Origin: Pseudomonadota bacterium
GTDB lineage: Bacteria; Pseudomonadota; Alphaproteobacteria; Sphingomonadales; Sphingomonadaceae
Reading direction: 5' to 3'
Length of the DNA stretch: 6,734 nt
Assembly (NCBI GenBank): GCA_023386515.1
Contig: JAEWJQ010000269.1
Location: 1-6,734 of the forward strand
The notes below the pieces were generated by a model. It had not been told where the DNA came from. It searched no databases and saw only the letters and a list, made by a program, of their open reading frames with translations. This document shows positions 1 to 6,734 of this stretch, in pieces. The first letter of the stretch is position 1; each line of letters opens with the position of its first letter. A program made the translations under genes and the position numbers.

Positions 1-6
1 GGGTAG

Positions 7-80
7 GGGGTGGGGCGTTGCCGCGGACGCTGCGTCTGAGGACAGGCCCCACCCCAACCCCTCCCCTGAAGGGGAAGGGG
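7..80. repeat. Nested G/C-rich inverted repeats downstream of uup
   Basis: Two inverted repeats lie side by side here. Arms at 7-16 (GGGGTGGGGC) and 46-55 (GCCCCACCCC) are perfect 10-bp complements about 29 nt apart. A second hairpin follows at 58-80: CCCCTCCCC, a TGAA loop, then GGGGAAGGGG, with one bulged A. The second hairpin begins 12 nt beyond the uup stop codon on the minus strand. No T-run follows it in that direction, so a classical intrinsic terminator is not supported. It could be a 3'-end mRNA-stabilising hairpin or one copy of a dispersed palindromic repeat. From memory, CCCCTCCCC/GGGGAGGGG palindromes are frequent between genes in sphingomonad genomes; that is recollection and not checked. 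The element may continue beyond the left edge. Confidence 0.55.
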
Positions 81-91
81 CAATCACCCGA

Positions 92-1870
<1,779 letters not shown>

Positions 1871-2123
1871 AGGCGCCGCGAGGTAGGCGGTGGCGGGCAG
1901 GGGGGCAAGCTTATCCGACCGCCGCGGCTTGGGATAACCGCTGTCCTACAAAGCCGCACCTTCCTATCTTGGCCGGCATGACCGGGTTCCGCCGCGATCG
2001 CCATTCTTTTCGTGCGGCGCAGGATCGGTCCGGACTTTTACCCGTTCAGGCGTCAATTCTGTCAAGACTCGTGCCGCCTTGCTTCCTGACCCCAGTGTTT
2101 CCGGTCCATTCACAGGCTGTTCA
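1871..2123. promoter_or_regulatory. Divergent intergenic region between uup and the PepSY operon
   Basis: This 253-bp stretch separates two outward-reading genes and should hold both promoters. I see no convincing gene in it. Visible elements are: TTATCC/GGATAA arms at 1911-1916 and 1932-1937; the perfect palindrome GTCCGGAC at 2028-2035; a direct repeat GTCAA at 2052-2056 and 2061-2065 (9-nt period); and a GAnTC site (GACTC) at 2066-2070, the CcrM methylation sequence of alphaproteobacteria. The direct repeat has the look of an OmpR-family operator, but its period differs from the 10-11 bp of known boxes. I found no clear plus-strand -35/-10 pair. Confidence 0.5.
2035..2065 (-). promoter_or_regulatory. 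Possible minus-strand promoter for uup
   Basis: On the minus strand a perfect TTGACA (2065 down to 2060) is followed after 19 nt by TAAAAG (2040 down to 2035), four of six matches to TATAAT. The spacer is longer than the ideal 17. A 17-nt spacer would give GGTAAA, a poorer match. Transcription would start near 2028, leaving a leader of roughly 150 nt before the uup start at 1870. The palindrome GTCCGGAC lies at the predicted start point. The assignment rests on the -35 match and orientation alone. Confidence 0.25.
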
Positions 2124-2447
2124 ATGGTGCTGACCTATGCGACGCCGATGCGGATGATCGTTCCTCTCGCTCTTCTGGCCGCCGCTCCGGCGCTCGCGCA
2201 GGCGCCCGATACGCAACGGCGCAGCGACCAGGAACGCGCCTATGATGCGCGTCGCCGCGGTGACCTCCTGCCCAACAAGGTGATCGAGGCGCGCGTGCTG
2301 CCGCAGATGAAGGGCTACGAATATCTTGGTTTCGACATCGACTTTTCGGCCGGCGTTTACACGCTCAAGTTCCTGCGCAATGGAACCGTGGTCTGGGTCG
2401 ACGTCGACGGCCGCACCGGCCAGATCATCGGTCGCACCGGCCGCTAA
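2124..2447 (+). CDS. Small exported PepSY-domain protein
   Basis: A predicted periplasmic protein of 107 residues. Residues 9-25 form a short signal peptide: Met-Arg-Met, then a hydrophobic run ending PALA before QAP, a good signal peptidase I site after residue 25. The mature part has a charged Arg/Asp/Glu-rich stretch (29-47) and then a single PepSY-like fold (about 50-107). That fold has a YTLKFLRNGTVVWVDVD strand pair and a DGRTGQIIGR ending, typical of PepSY modules. PepSY domains are generally thought to modulate peptidases or sensors at the cell envelope; the partner here is unknown. I chose the ATG at 2124 because AGG lies 7 nt upstream and it gives a normal-length signal peptide. The ATG at 2148 is a real alternative, and the upstream TTG at 2079 is less likely. 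It is the first gene of a plus-strand unit, 30 bp before the regulator, so an accessory role in that signalling pathway is inferred. Confidence 0.82.
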   Translation: MVLTYATPMRMIVPLALLAAAPALAQAPDTQRRSDQERAYDARRRGDLLPNKVIEARVLPQMKGYEYLGFDIDFSAGVYTLKFLRNGTVVWVDVDGRTGQIIGRTGR

Positions 2448-2466
2448 CCGCCGGCGACCCATAAAC

Positions 2467-2472
2467 AGGGAG
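2467..2472 (+). promoter_or_regulatory. Ribosome binding site of the response regulator
   Basis: AGGGAG lies 5 nt before the ATG at 2478. It is the clearest Shine-Dalgarno sequence in the window and fixes the regulator start. The genes on either side of the regulator have weak sites or none, so the regulator may be the best-translated member of the unit. Confidence 0.75.
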
Positions 2473-2477
2473 ATCCC

Positions 2478-3143
2478 ATGCGCGTTCTGATCGTCGAGGA
2501 CGAACCCAATCTCGGCCAGCAGCTCAAGAATACGCTGGAGGGCGCCGGCTATGCCATCGACCTCGCCACCGATGGCGAGGAAGGGCATTTCCTGGGTTCG
2601 ACCGAAAGCTATGACGCGATCGTCCTCGACCTCGGCCTGCCGGAGATCGACGGGCTGACCGTGCTCGACCGCTGGCGCAAGGAGGGCAAGACCACCCCGG
2701 TGCTCGTCCTCACCGCGCGCGACAGCTGGTCGGACAAGGTCGCCGGGCTCGACGCGGGCGCCGACGATTATGTCGCCAAGCCGTTCCAGACCGAGGAGCT
2801 GATCGCCCGCCTCCGCGCGCTGATCCGCCGCGCCTCGGGCAATGCGTCGAGCGAGCTGACCGCCGGCGACGTCCGCCTCGACACCCGTTCGGGCAAGGTC
2901 CCCCGCGCCGGCGAGGCGGTGAAGCTGCCCGCGCAGGAATACAAGCTCTTGCGCTACCTGCTCCATCACAAGGGCAAGGTGGTCAGCCGCACCGAGCTGA
3001 TCGAGCATATCTACGACCAGGATTTCGATCGCGACTCGAACACGATCGAGGTGTTCGTGACGCGCATCCGCAAGAAGCTGGGCCAGGACGTGATCACGAC
3101 GATCCGCGGCCTTGGCTACAGCCTCGAAGATCCGGACGCCTGA
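2478..3143 (+). CDS. OmpR/PhoP-family response regulator (FeuP/PhoP-like)
   Basis: A cytoplasmic DNA-binding regulator of 221 residues, the normal family length. The receiver domain (1-117) has the acidic pair E7/D8, phospho-acceptor D51 in VLDLGLP, T79 and K101 in the KPF motif, so every residue needed for phosphorylation is present. After a short linker, the winged-helix domain (about 126-218) shows the recognition helix NTIEVFVTRIRKKL (188-201) and the RGLGY wing (210-214). The sequence reads most like the PhoP/FeuP branch of alphaproteobacteria. FeuP controls cyclic-glucan export in Sinorhizobium and iron uptake in Rhizobium, but such functions cannot be transferred from sequence alone. 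The start is fixed by a good ribosome binding site. The gene is followed 24 bp later by its likely partner kinase and probably autoregulates the unit. Confidence 0.95.
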   Translation: MRVLIVEDEPNLGQQLKNTLEGAGYAIDLATDGEEGHFLGSTESYDAIVLDLGLPEIDGLTVLDRWRKEGKTTPVLVLTARDSWSDKVAGLDAGADDYVAKPFQTEELIARLRALIRRASGNASSELTAGDVRLDTRSGKVPRAGEAVKLPAQEYKLLRYLLHHKGKVVSRTELIEHIYDQDFDRDSNTIEVFVTRIRKKLGQDVITTIRGLGYSLEDPDA

Positions 3144-3153
3144 TCGCCCCGTC

Positions 3154-3171
3154 ATGACCGCCCTGTTATGA
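3154..3171 (+). other. Five-codon mini-ORF bridging regulator and kinase
   Basis: Between the regulator stop (3141-3143) and the kinase start there is an ATG at 3154 that reads ATG ACC GCC CTG TTA TGA (MTALL). Its stop TGA (3169-3171) overlaps the kinase ATG (3168-3170) in an ATGA arrangement. The heptamer ATGACCG occurs at both starts (3154-3160 and 3168-3174). Neither ATG has a Shine-Dalgarno sequence. It could deliver ribosomes to the kinase by termination-reinitiation, or be chance left by a small duplication. There is no evidence that it is translated. Confidence 0.3.
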
Positions 3172-4562
3172 CCGACGCACCGCCGCTCGCCGAAGCGCCG
3201 CCGCGCCGCAGGGCCCGGACGACGGGCTCGCTGTCGCGCCGCATGATCCTGATTGCGGCGGCCTGGATCGGCGTGCTGCTGTTCGGCGGCGGCTTTGCGC
3301 TCGATCGGGTGCTGTCGGCGGCGGTGACGCGCAATTTCGACGACAATCTCAGCTATGTGATGCGATCGCTGCTGGTGTCGGCCTATATCGATCCGGATGG
3401 CGAGGTGGCGTTTAGTCGTGATGCCACCGCGGATCAGCGGTTTCTGGAGCCCAATTCGGGGCTGTATTGGCAGATTTCGGCGCCCGGCCGCTCGGTACGG
3501 GAGGCCTTTCCGTCGCGCTCGCTATGGGACCGCCGGCTGGCCTTTGGCTCGGCTCACGACGATCGCAGCATCCATATCTACAATAGCAACCAGTTTCCGG
3601 ACGAGAAACTGCGTGTCGTCGAACGCGACGCGCAACTGCCAGGATCGAATGTCCATTGGCGCTTTCAAGTCGCGCAGAGTCGCGATGGTCTCGATTCGCA
3701 GATCGCGGTGCTACGCCGCACGCTGGTGCGCAGCTTCCTGCTGCTCGGCCTCGGCCTGATCGCATTGGCCGCGCTTCAGACCTTCTACGGTCTGTGGCCG
3801 CTGCGCCGGGTGCGCGAGGAGATCGCGCGGATGCGCGCCGGCCAGTCGAACCGCGTGTCGAGCGCGATGCCGATCGAGGTCGCGCCGATGGTCGAGGAAC
3901 TGAACGCGCTGATCGAACATAACGAGCGTCAGGCGGAGGAAGCGCGGCGTCACGCCGGCAACCTCGCCCATGCGCTCAAGACGCCGCTGACCGTGATCAT
4001 GAACGCCGCCACCGCGCATGCCGACGATCTCGCCGATACGGTGATCCGCGAGGCGCGGACGATGCGGCGGCAGGTCGACCATCATCTCGCCCGCGCCCGT
4101 GCGGTCGGCCGGCGCGGCTCGGCGCACAGCCGCGCGGAGGTCTGGCCCAGCCTCGAATCGGTCGAGCGCGCGGTCGGTCGTCTCTACCGACACGTCCGCA
4201 TCGACGTCACCGGGCCCAAGGACCTGCAGGTCCATGTCGAGCGCCAGGACCTCGACGAGATGCTCGGCAATCTGATCGAGAATGCCGCCAAATACGGCGG
4301 CGGCAGCGTCTTCGTCACCGTCGGCGCCAATGCGGGCTTCGTCGAATTCCTGATCGAGGACGATGGCACCGGCATTCCCGAGGAAGACCGCGTCCGCATC
4401 TTCGACCGCGGCGTCCGGCTCGACACCGGCAAGCCCGGCACTGGACTCGGCATGGCGATCGTCCGTGACGTCGCCGAAATCTACGGCGGCACGGTCCGCC
4501 TGGAGGAAAGCGAGGACCTAGGCGGCCTCCTCGTGCGGCTGCGCCTGCCTGCGGCCAATTGA
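3168..4562 (+). CDS. PhoQ/FeuQ-type sensor histidine kinase
   Basis: An inner-membrane sensor kinase of 464 residues. A Pro/Arg-rich cytoplasmic N-terminus (1-25) precedes TM1 (about 26-45), a periplasmic sensor of about 140 residues (46-187), TM2 (about 189-207) and a HAMP-like segment (208-260). The phosphorylation helix carries HALKTPL, with His268 as the likely phospho-acceptor. The ATP-binding domain shows the N box NLIENAAKYGG (368-378), G1 DDGTGIP (398-404) and GTGLGMAIV (424-432). HALKTPL in place of the common HELRTPL resembles PhoQ (HSLKTPL) and FeuQ. The sensor includes RFLEPNSGLYWQI (91-103) and SRSLWD (116-121). I see no Asp/Glu-rich patch like the cation-sensing patch of enteric PhoQ. 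It probably phosphorylates the upstream regulator at D51. No ribosome binding site is visible, so its translation is likely coupled to upstream genes. Six of the seven Phe in the sensor use TTT, unlike the kinase part. Confidence 0.94.
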   Translation: MTDAPPLAEAPPRRRARTTGSLSRRMILIAAAWIGVLLFGGGFALDRVLSAAVTRNFDDNLSYVMRSLLVSAYIDPDGEVAFSRDATADQRFLEPNSGLYWQISAPGRSVREAFPSRSLWDRRLAFGSAHDDRSIHIYNSNQFPDEKLRVVERDAQLPGSNVHWRFQVAQSRDGLDSQIAVLRRTLVRSFLLLGLGLIALAALQTFYGLWPLRRVREEIARMRAGQSNRVSSAMPIEVAPMVEELNALIEHNERQAEEARRHAGNLAHALKTPLTVIMNAATAHADDLADTVIREARTMRRQVDHHLARARAVGRRGSAHSRAEVWPSLESVERAVGRLYRHVRIDVTGPKDLQVHVERQDLDEMLGNLIENAAKYGGGSVFVTVGANAGFVEFLIEDDGTGIPEEDRVRIFDRGVRLDTGKPGTGLGMAIVRDVAEIYGGTVRLEESEDLGGLLVRLRLPAAN

Positions 4563-5236
4563 TGCGCGGCTTCGTGCCACTATTGGCGGGGGCGACCGCC
4601 CGCGACCGGCTGCTCGCCGCCGGGGGAGCCGTGGCGGGGATCGTCCTTGCCGGTATCATCGCCGCGATCCTGACCGCCGCGCCGGTCTGGCCGCTGATCG
4701 TCGCACCGATCGGGGCGAGCGCGGTGCTCGTCTTCGCCGTGCCCGCCAGCCCGCTCGCCCAGCCGTGGCCGGTGATCGGCGGCAACATGCTGTCCGCGGC
4801 CTTCGGCGTCGCCGTGGCGGCGCTCCACTGGCCATTCGCATTTGCGACCGGCGTCGCGGTCGGCGGCGCGATCCTCGTCATGTCGTGGTTACGCTGCCTG
4901 CATCCGCCCGGCGGTGCCGCGGCGCTCAGCGCGATCCTGCTGGCACAGACCAGCGGCCATGTCGGCTGGCTGTTTCCCTTCGTACCGGTGGCACTGGATT
5001 CGCTGCTGCTCGTCGCCGCCGGCATCGTCTTCCACCGGTTCAGCGGCCACAGCTACCCGCATCGCCCTGCCGCCGCCCCGCCCGGCTTCGCCGCGGAAGA
5101 CGTCGATGCGGCGCTGGCCGAGATGCACGAAACCTTCGACATCGATCGGGCGGACCTCGACGCGCTGCTGGCGCGCGCTGCCGCCCATGCCGCGGTCAGG
5201 CGGGCACGGCCAGTCCGCTCATCACCTCGGCGGTGA
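4562..5236 (+). CDS. HPP-family integral membrane protein
   Basis: A 224-residue membrane protein with the HPP-family hallmarks: [11 protein letters not shown] (48-58), SPLAQPW (63-69) and the name-giving [12 protein letters not shown] (111-122). About four membrane helices can be drawn (roughly 18-38, 42-60, 76-110 in one or two passes, and 136-158). HPP proteins have been linked to nitrite transport in cyanobacteria and chloroplasts; elsewhere their substrate is unknown. The tail (179-209, [21 protein letters not shown] and onward) resembles the linker that joins HPP to paired CBS domains in longer relatives. Here the protein stops soon after, so the CBS part is absent. The last residues are Arg-rich and encoded within the overlap with the opposite gene. 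I start at the ATG at 4562, which overlaps the kinase stop as TGATG; a TTG one codon upstream is also possible. Coupling to the kinase suggests co-expression with the signalling module. Confidence 0.88.
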   Translation: MRGFVPLLAGATARDRLLAAGGAVAGIVLAGIIAAILTAAPVWPLIVAPIGASAVLVFAVPASPLAQPWPVIGGNMLSAAFGVAVAALHWPFAFATGVAVGGAILVMSWLRCLHPPGGAAALSAILLAQTSGHVGWLFPFVPVALDSLLLVAAGIVFHRFSGHSYPHRPAAAPPGFAAEDVDAALAEMHETFDIDRADLDALLARAAAHAAVRRARPVRSSPRR

Positions 5237-6194
5237 TCGCCAGGCTGCGCTTGCGCGCATCGTGATCGTAGATCGCGCTGGTCACCATGATCTCGTCGAC
5301 GCCCGTCCGCTCGACGAACGCGGCGGTCTGGCGGGCGACCGTGTCCGGCGAACCGACCGCGGAACATTGCAGCACATGATCGAGGATCGCATTTCCTTGC
5401 GGCCCCAGGCTGGCGCGATAGCCCTCGACGGGCGGCGGCAGCTGGCGCGGATTGCCGGTACGCAGCGCGACGAACGACTGCTGCTGCGAGCTGGCCAGCC
5501 GTTCGGCCTCCGCGTCCGTCTCCGCCGCGAAGACGTTGAACCCGGCCATTGCATAGGGGCGGTCGAGCTGCTTGGACGGGCGGAAGTCGCGCCGATAGAT
5601 GGCCAGCGCCTGATCCAGCGCATCCGGCGCGAAATGCGACGCGAAGGCATAGGGCAGGCCGAGCGCGGCGGCGAGCTGCGCGCCGAATGTGCTCGAACCG
5701 AGGATCCACAAGGGCACGTCGGCGCCTGCGCCCGGCGTCGCGACGATGCCGGTCTGACCGTCGTCGGCGAAATAGCTTTGCAGCTCGAGCACGTCCTGGG
5801 GGAAGGCGTTGGGATCGCTGTCGAGCGTCCGGCGCAACGCCCGCGCCACCCGTTGGTCGCTGCCCGGCGCGCGCCCGAGGCCCAGGTCGATGCGGCCGGG
5901 GAACAGCGCGTCGAGCGTGCCGAATTGTTCAGCGATCACCAGCGGGGCGTGATTGGGCAGCATGATGCCGCCCGCGCCGACGCGGATCGTCCGGGTCGCC
6001 GCGGCGACATGCGCGATCACCACGGCCGTCGCGGCACTGGCGATGCCGCGCATCCCATGATGCTCCGCTACCCAGTAGCGGTTGAAGCCGAGCGTTTCGG
6101 CATGGCGGGCCAGATCGGCGGCATTGGCCAGCGATTGCGCCACGGTGCCGGCTTCGACGACGGGCACCAGATCGAGCAGGGCGAAACGAGTCAT
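5196..6194 (-). CDS. yhbW: YhbW-type luciferase-like flavin oxidoreductase
   Basis: A 332-residue member of the bacterial luciferase-like (LLM) superfamily, TIM-barrel enzymes that use reduced flavin, often with oxygen, as monooxygenases. Conserved blocks are LLDLVPV (6-12), [15 protein letters not shown] (43-57), [16 protein letters not shown] (75-90), [16 protein letters not shown] (99-114), LWILGSS (162-168) and [10 protein letters not shown] (182-191). Order and length match E. coli YhbW closely as I recall it. The natural substrate of this group is not known to me. The frame stays open upstream to 6656, but that part overlaps the surface-protein gene in another frame and does not fit the family, so I start at the ATG at 6194, which opens directly into the first barrel strand. 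No good ribosome binding site is seen. It lies 44 bp downstream of the surface-protein gene and may be co-transcribed; its last 41 bp overlap the HPP gene tail to tail. Confidence 0.92.
   Translation of the reverse strand: MTRFALLDLVPVVEAGTVAQSLANAADLARHAETLGFNRYWVAEHHGMRGIASAATAVVIAHVAAATRTIRVGAGGIMLPNHAPLVIAEQFGTLDALFPGRIDLGLGRAPGSDQRVARALRRTLDSDPNAFPQDVLELQSYFADDGQTGIVATPGAGADVPLWILGSSTFGAQLAAALGLPYAFASHFAPDALDQALAIYRRDFRPSKQLDRPYAMAGFNVFAAETDAEAERLASSQQQSFVALRTGNPRQLPPPVEGYRASLGPQGNAILDHVLQCSAVGSPDTVARQTAAFVERTGVDEIMVTSAIYDHDARKRSLAITAEVMSGLAVPA
5221..5237. terminator. Possible hairpin at the convergent gene ends
   Basis: ATCACC (5221-5226) and GGTGAT (5232-5237) form a perfect 6-bp stem with a 5-nt loop, TCGGC. 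The stem covers the HPP stop codon and lies inside the last codons of the opposite oxidoreductase gene. No T-run follows on either strand, so it is a weak candidate for a shared terminator or 3'-end stabiliser and may be chance in coding sequence. Confidence 0.2.
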
Positions 6195-6238
6195 GCCGGT
6201 TAGATGGGGCTTTCGGGGGCGGACGCAATCCGTCTCGA

Positions 6239-6734
6239 TCAGAAACCGATCGCGTAGCGGACCGCCGCGCCGCGGTCGTCCGGCAGGCTGCTGAAATTGC
6301 CCGGATCGCGCCGCCAGAACAGATTGGCCTGCACGTCGCCGAGGCCGAGCAGGACGCGATAGCGCGCCTCGATGTCGAGCTCGCGCCCCGTCGGCGTCAG
6401 GTTCATGCGTTGCGTCGTCCAGTCGGAGACGGTCAGCGTCGCATAGTCCCAGCCGGTCGGCAGCCGATAGTCGATGCCGCCCTGCGTAACGCGCAGAGGT
6501 TGAGCGATGCGCAGGCCAAGACTGTCGGTCCCGAACACGCCATCCTTGCCGACGTCCGCCGCGAAGGCGGTGGTGCGCAGCGTGCCGCCACCACTCAGCC
6601 CGCCGCGCAACGTCGCGTCGGTCCAGCCGCGCCGCCAATTGGCGCCGACCGTCCACCCGCCGCCCAGATCGGCGCGCGCATCGGCGTCGACGAACCAGCT
6701 CGCCGCCCGTGGCGCGCCGAGCGCCCCGTCGAAG
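6239..6734 (-). CDS. C-terminal part of a surface protein, probably S8 peptidase barrel (partial)
   Basis: This gene runs off the right edge; the frame is open from the edge to the TGA at 6239-6241, giving the last 165 residues (starting [10 protein letters not shown]). The text alternates short aromatic and polar strands with Gly/Asp turns and ends in RYAIGF, a C-terminal Phe as in outer-membrane beta-barrel proteins. [26 protein letters not shown] and [19 protein letters not shown] resemble, from memory, the C-terminal domain of sphingomonad subtilisin-like (S8) peptidases that carry an autotransporter-like barrel. The catalytic part would lie beyond the window, so the peptidase label is an inference; another barrel-tailed surface protein is possible. 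A TTG at 6610 is internal and not the start. It lies 44 bp upstream of the oxidoreductase on the same strand. I see no clear terminator in the gap (6195-6238). Confidence 0.72.
   Translation of the reverse strand, partial: FDGALGAPRAASWFVDADARADLGGGWTVGANWRRGWTDATLRGGLSGGGTLRTTAFAADVGKDGVFGTDSLGLRIAQPLRVTQGGIDYRLPTGWDYATLTVSDWTTQRMNLTPTGRELDIEARYRVLLGLGDVQANLFWRRDPGNFSSLPDDRGAAVRYAIGF

Noticed and set aside
58..80. Rho-independent terminator of uup
   Set aside because: The hairpin is strong, but no T-run follows it in the direction of uup transcription, so it is listed as a repeat.
2052..2065. PhoB, CpxR or PhoP box at the GTCAA repeat
   Set aside because: The half-site spacing is 9 bp, not the 10-11 bp of those boxes, so no specific regulator is assigned.
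2079..2123. TTG start at 2079 for the PepSY protein
   Set aside because: It would place a polar, Pro-rich stretch of 15 residues ahead of the signal peptide; the ATG at 2124 has an AGG upstream and gives a normal signal peptide.
2121..3155. Minus-strand ORF of 344 codons opposite the PepSY and regulator genes
   Set aside because: It runs antisense to two well-supported genes and across their gap, with shadow-type composition and no known motif.
4842..6203. Plus-strand ORF of 453 codons over the HPP and oxidoreductase genes
   Set aside because: It crosses a convergent gene junction and overlaps both real genes in another frame or strand, with Arg-rich shadow composition.
6195..6656. N-terminal extension of the oxidoreductase frame
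   Set aside because: The extra 154 residues overlap the surface-protein gene in another frame and do not resemble the LLM family; the ATG at 6194 begins exactly at the conserved domain.

Overview
The window is GC-rich DNA with dense coding and C- or G-ending codons. It looks like an alphaproteobacterial chromosome, most likely a sphingomonad (Sphingomonadaceae). The main grounds are a FeuPQ/PhoPQ-like two-component pair, a Uup protein, and a truncated outer-membrane barrel of a type I recall from sphingomonad S8 peptidases. The assignment rests on family resemblance only. I see no tRNA, rRNA, insertion sequence, CRISPR array or phage gene.

Layout, left to right. (1) Positions 1-91: a non-coding end with nested G/C-rich inverted repeats just past the 3' end of the first gene. 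(2) 92-1870, minus strand: a complete Uup-type ABC-F ATPase. (3) 1871-2123: a 253-bp divergent intergenic region that must hold the promoters for both directions. (4) 2124-5236, plus strand: a tightly packed four-gene unit. It encodes a small exported PepSY-domain protein, an OmpR/PhoP-type response regulator, a PhoQ/FeuQ-type sensor histidine kinase and an HPP-family membrane protein. Gaps are 30 bp, 24 bp (bridged by a five-codon mini-ORF) and a 1-bp TGATG overlap. (5) 5196-6194, minus strand: a YhbW-type luciferase-like flavin oxidoreductase whose 3' end overlaps the HPP gene tail to tail by 41 bp. (6) 6239-6734, minus strand: the C-terminal end of a surface protein, cut by the window edge.

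How the genes may work together: the PepSY protein (periplasm), the kinase (inner membrane, with a periplasmic sensor of about 140 residues) and the regulator (cytoplasm) form an envelope-sensing signalling module. The HPP membrane protein appears translationally coupled to the kinase. Its inclusion suggests a transport or accessory role within the same circuit, but the sequence does not show the signal or the substrate. The Uup, oxidoreductase and surface-protein genes have no evident functional link to the module.

Most of the window is ordinary chromosome. The items most worth a second look are the PepSY-regulator-kinase-HPP cassette, the mini-ORF at the regulator/kinase junction, a local codon-usage shift confined to the sensor domain, and the nested inverted repeats at the left end. 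I did not find a convincing wholly new system.
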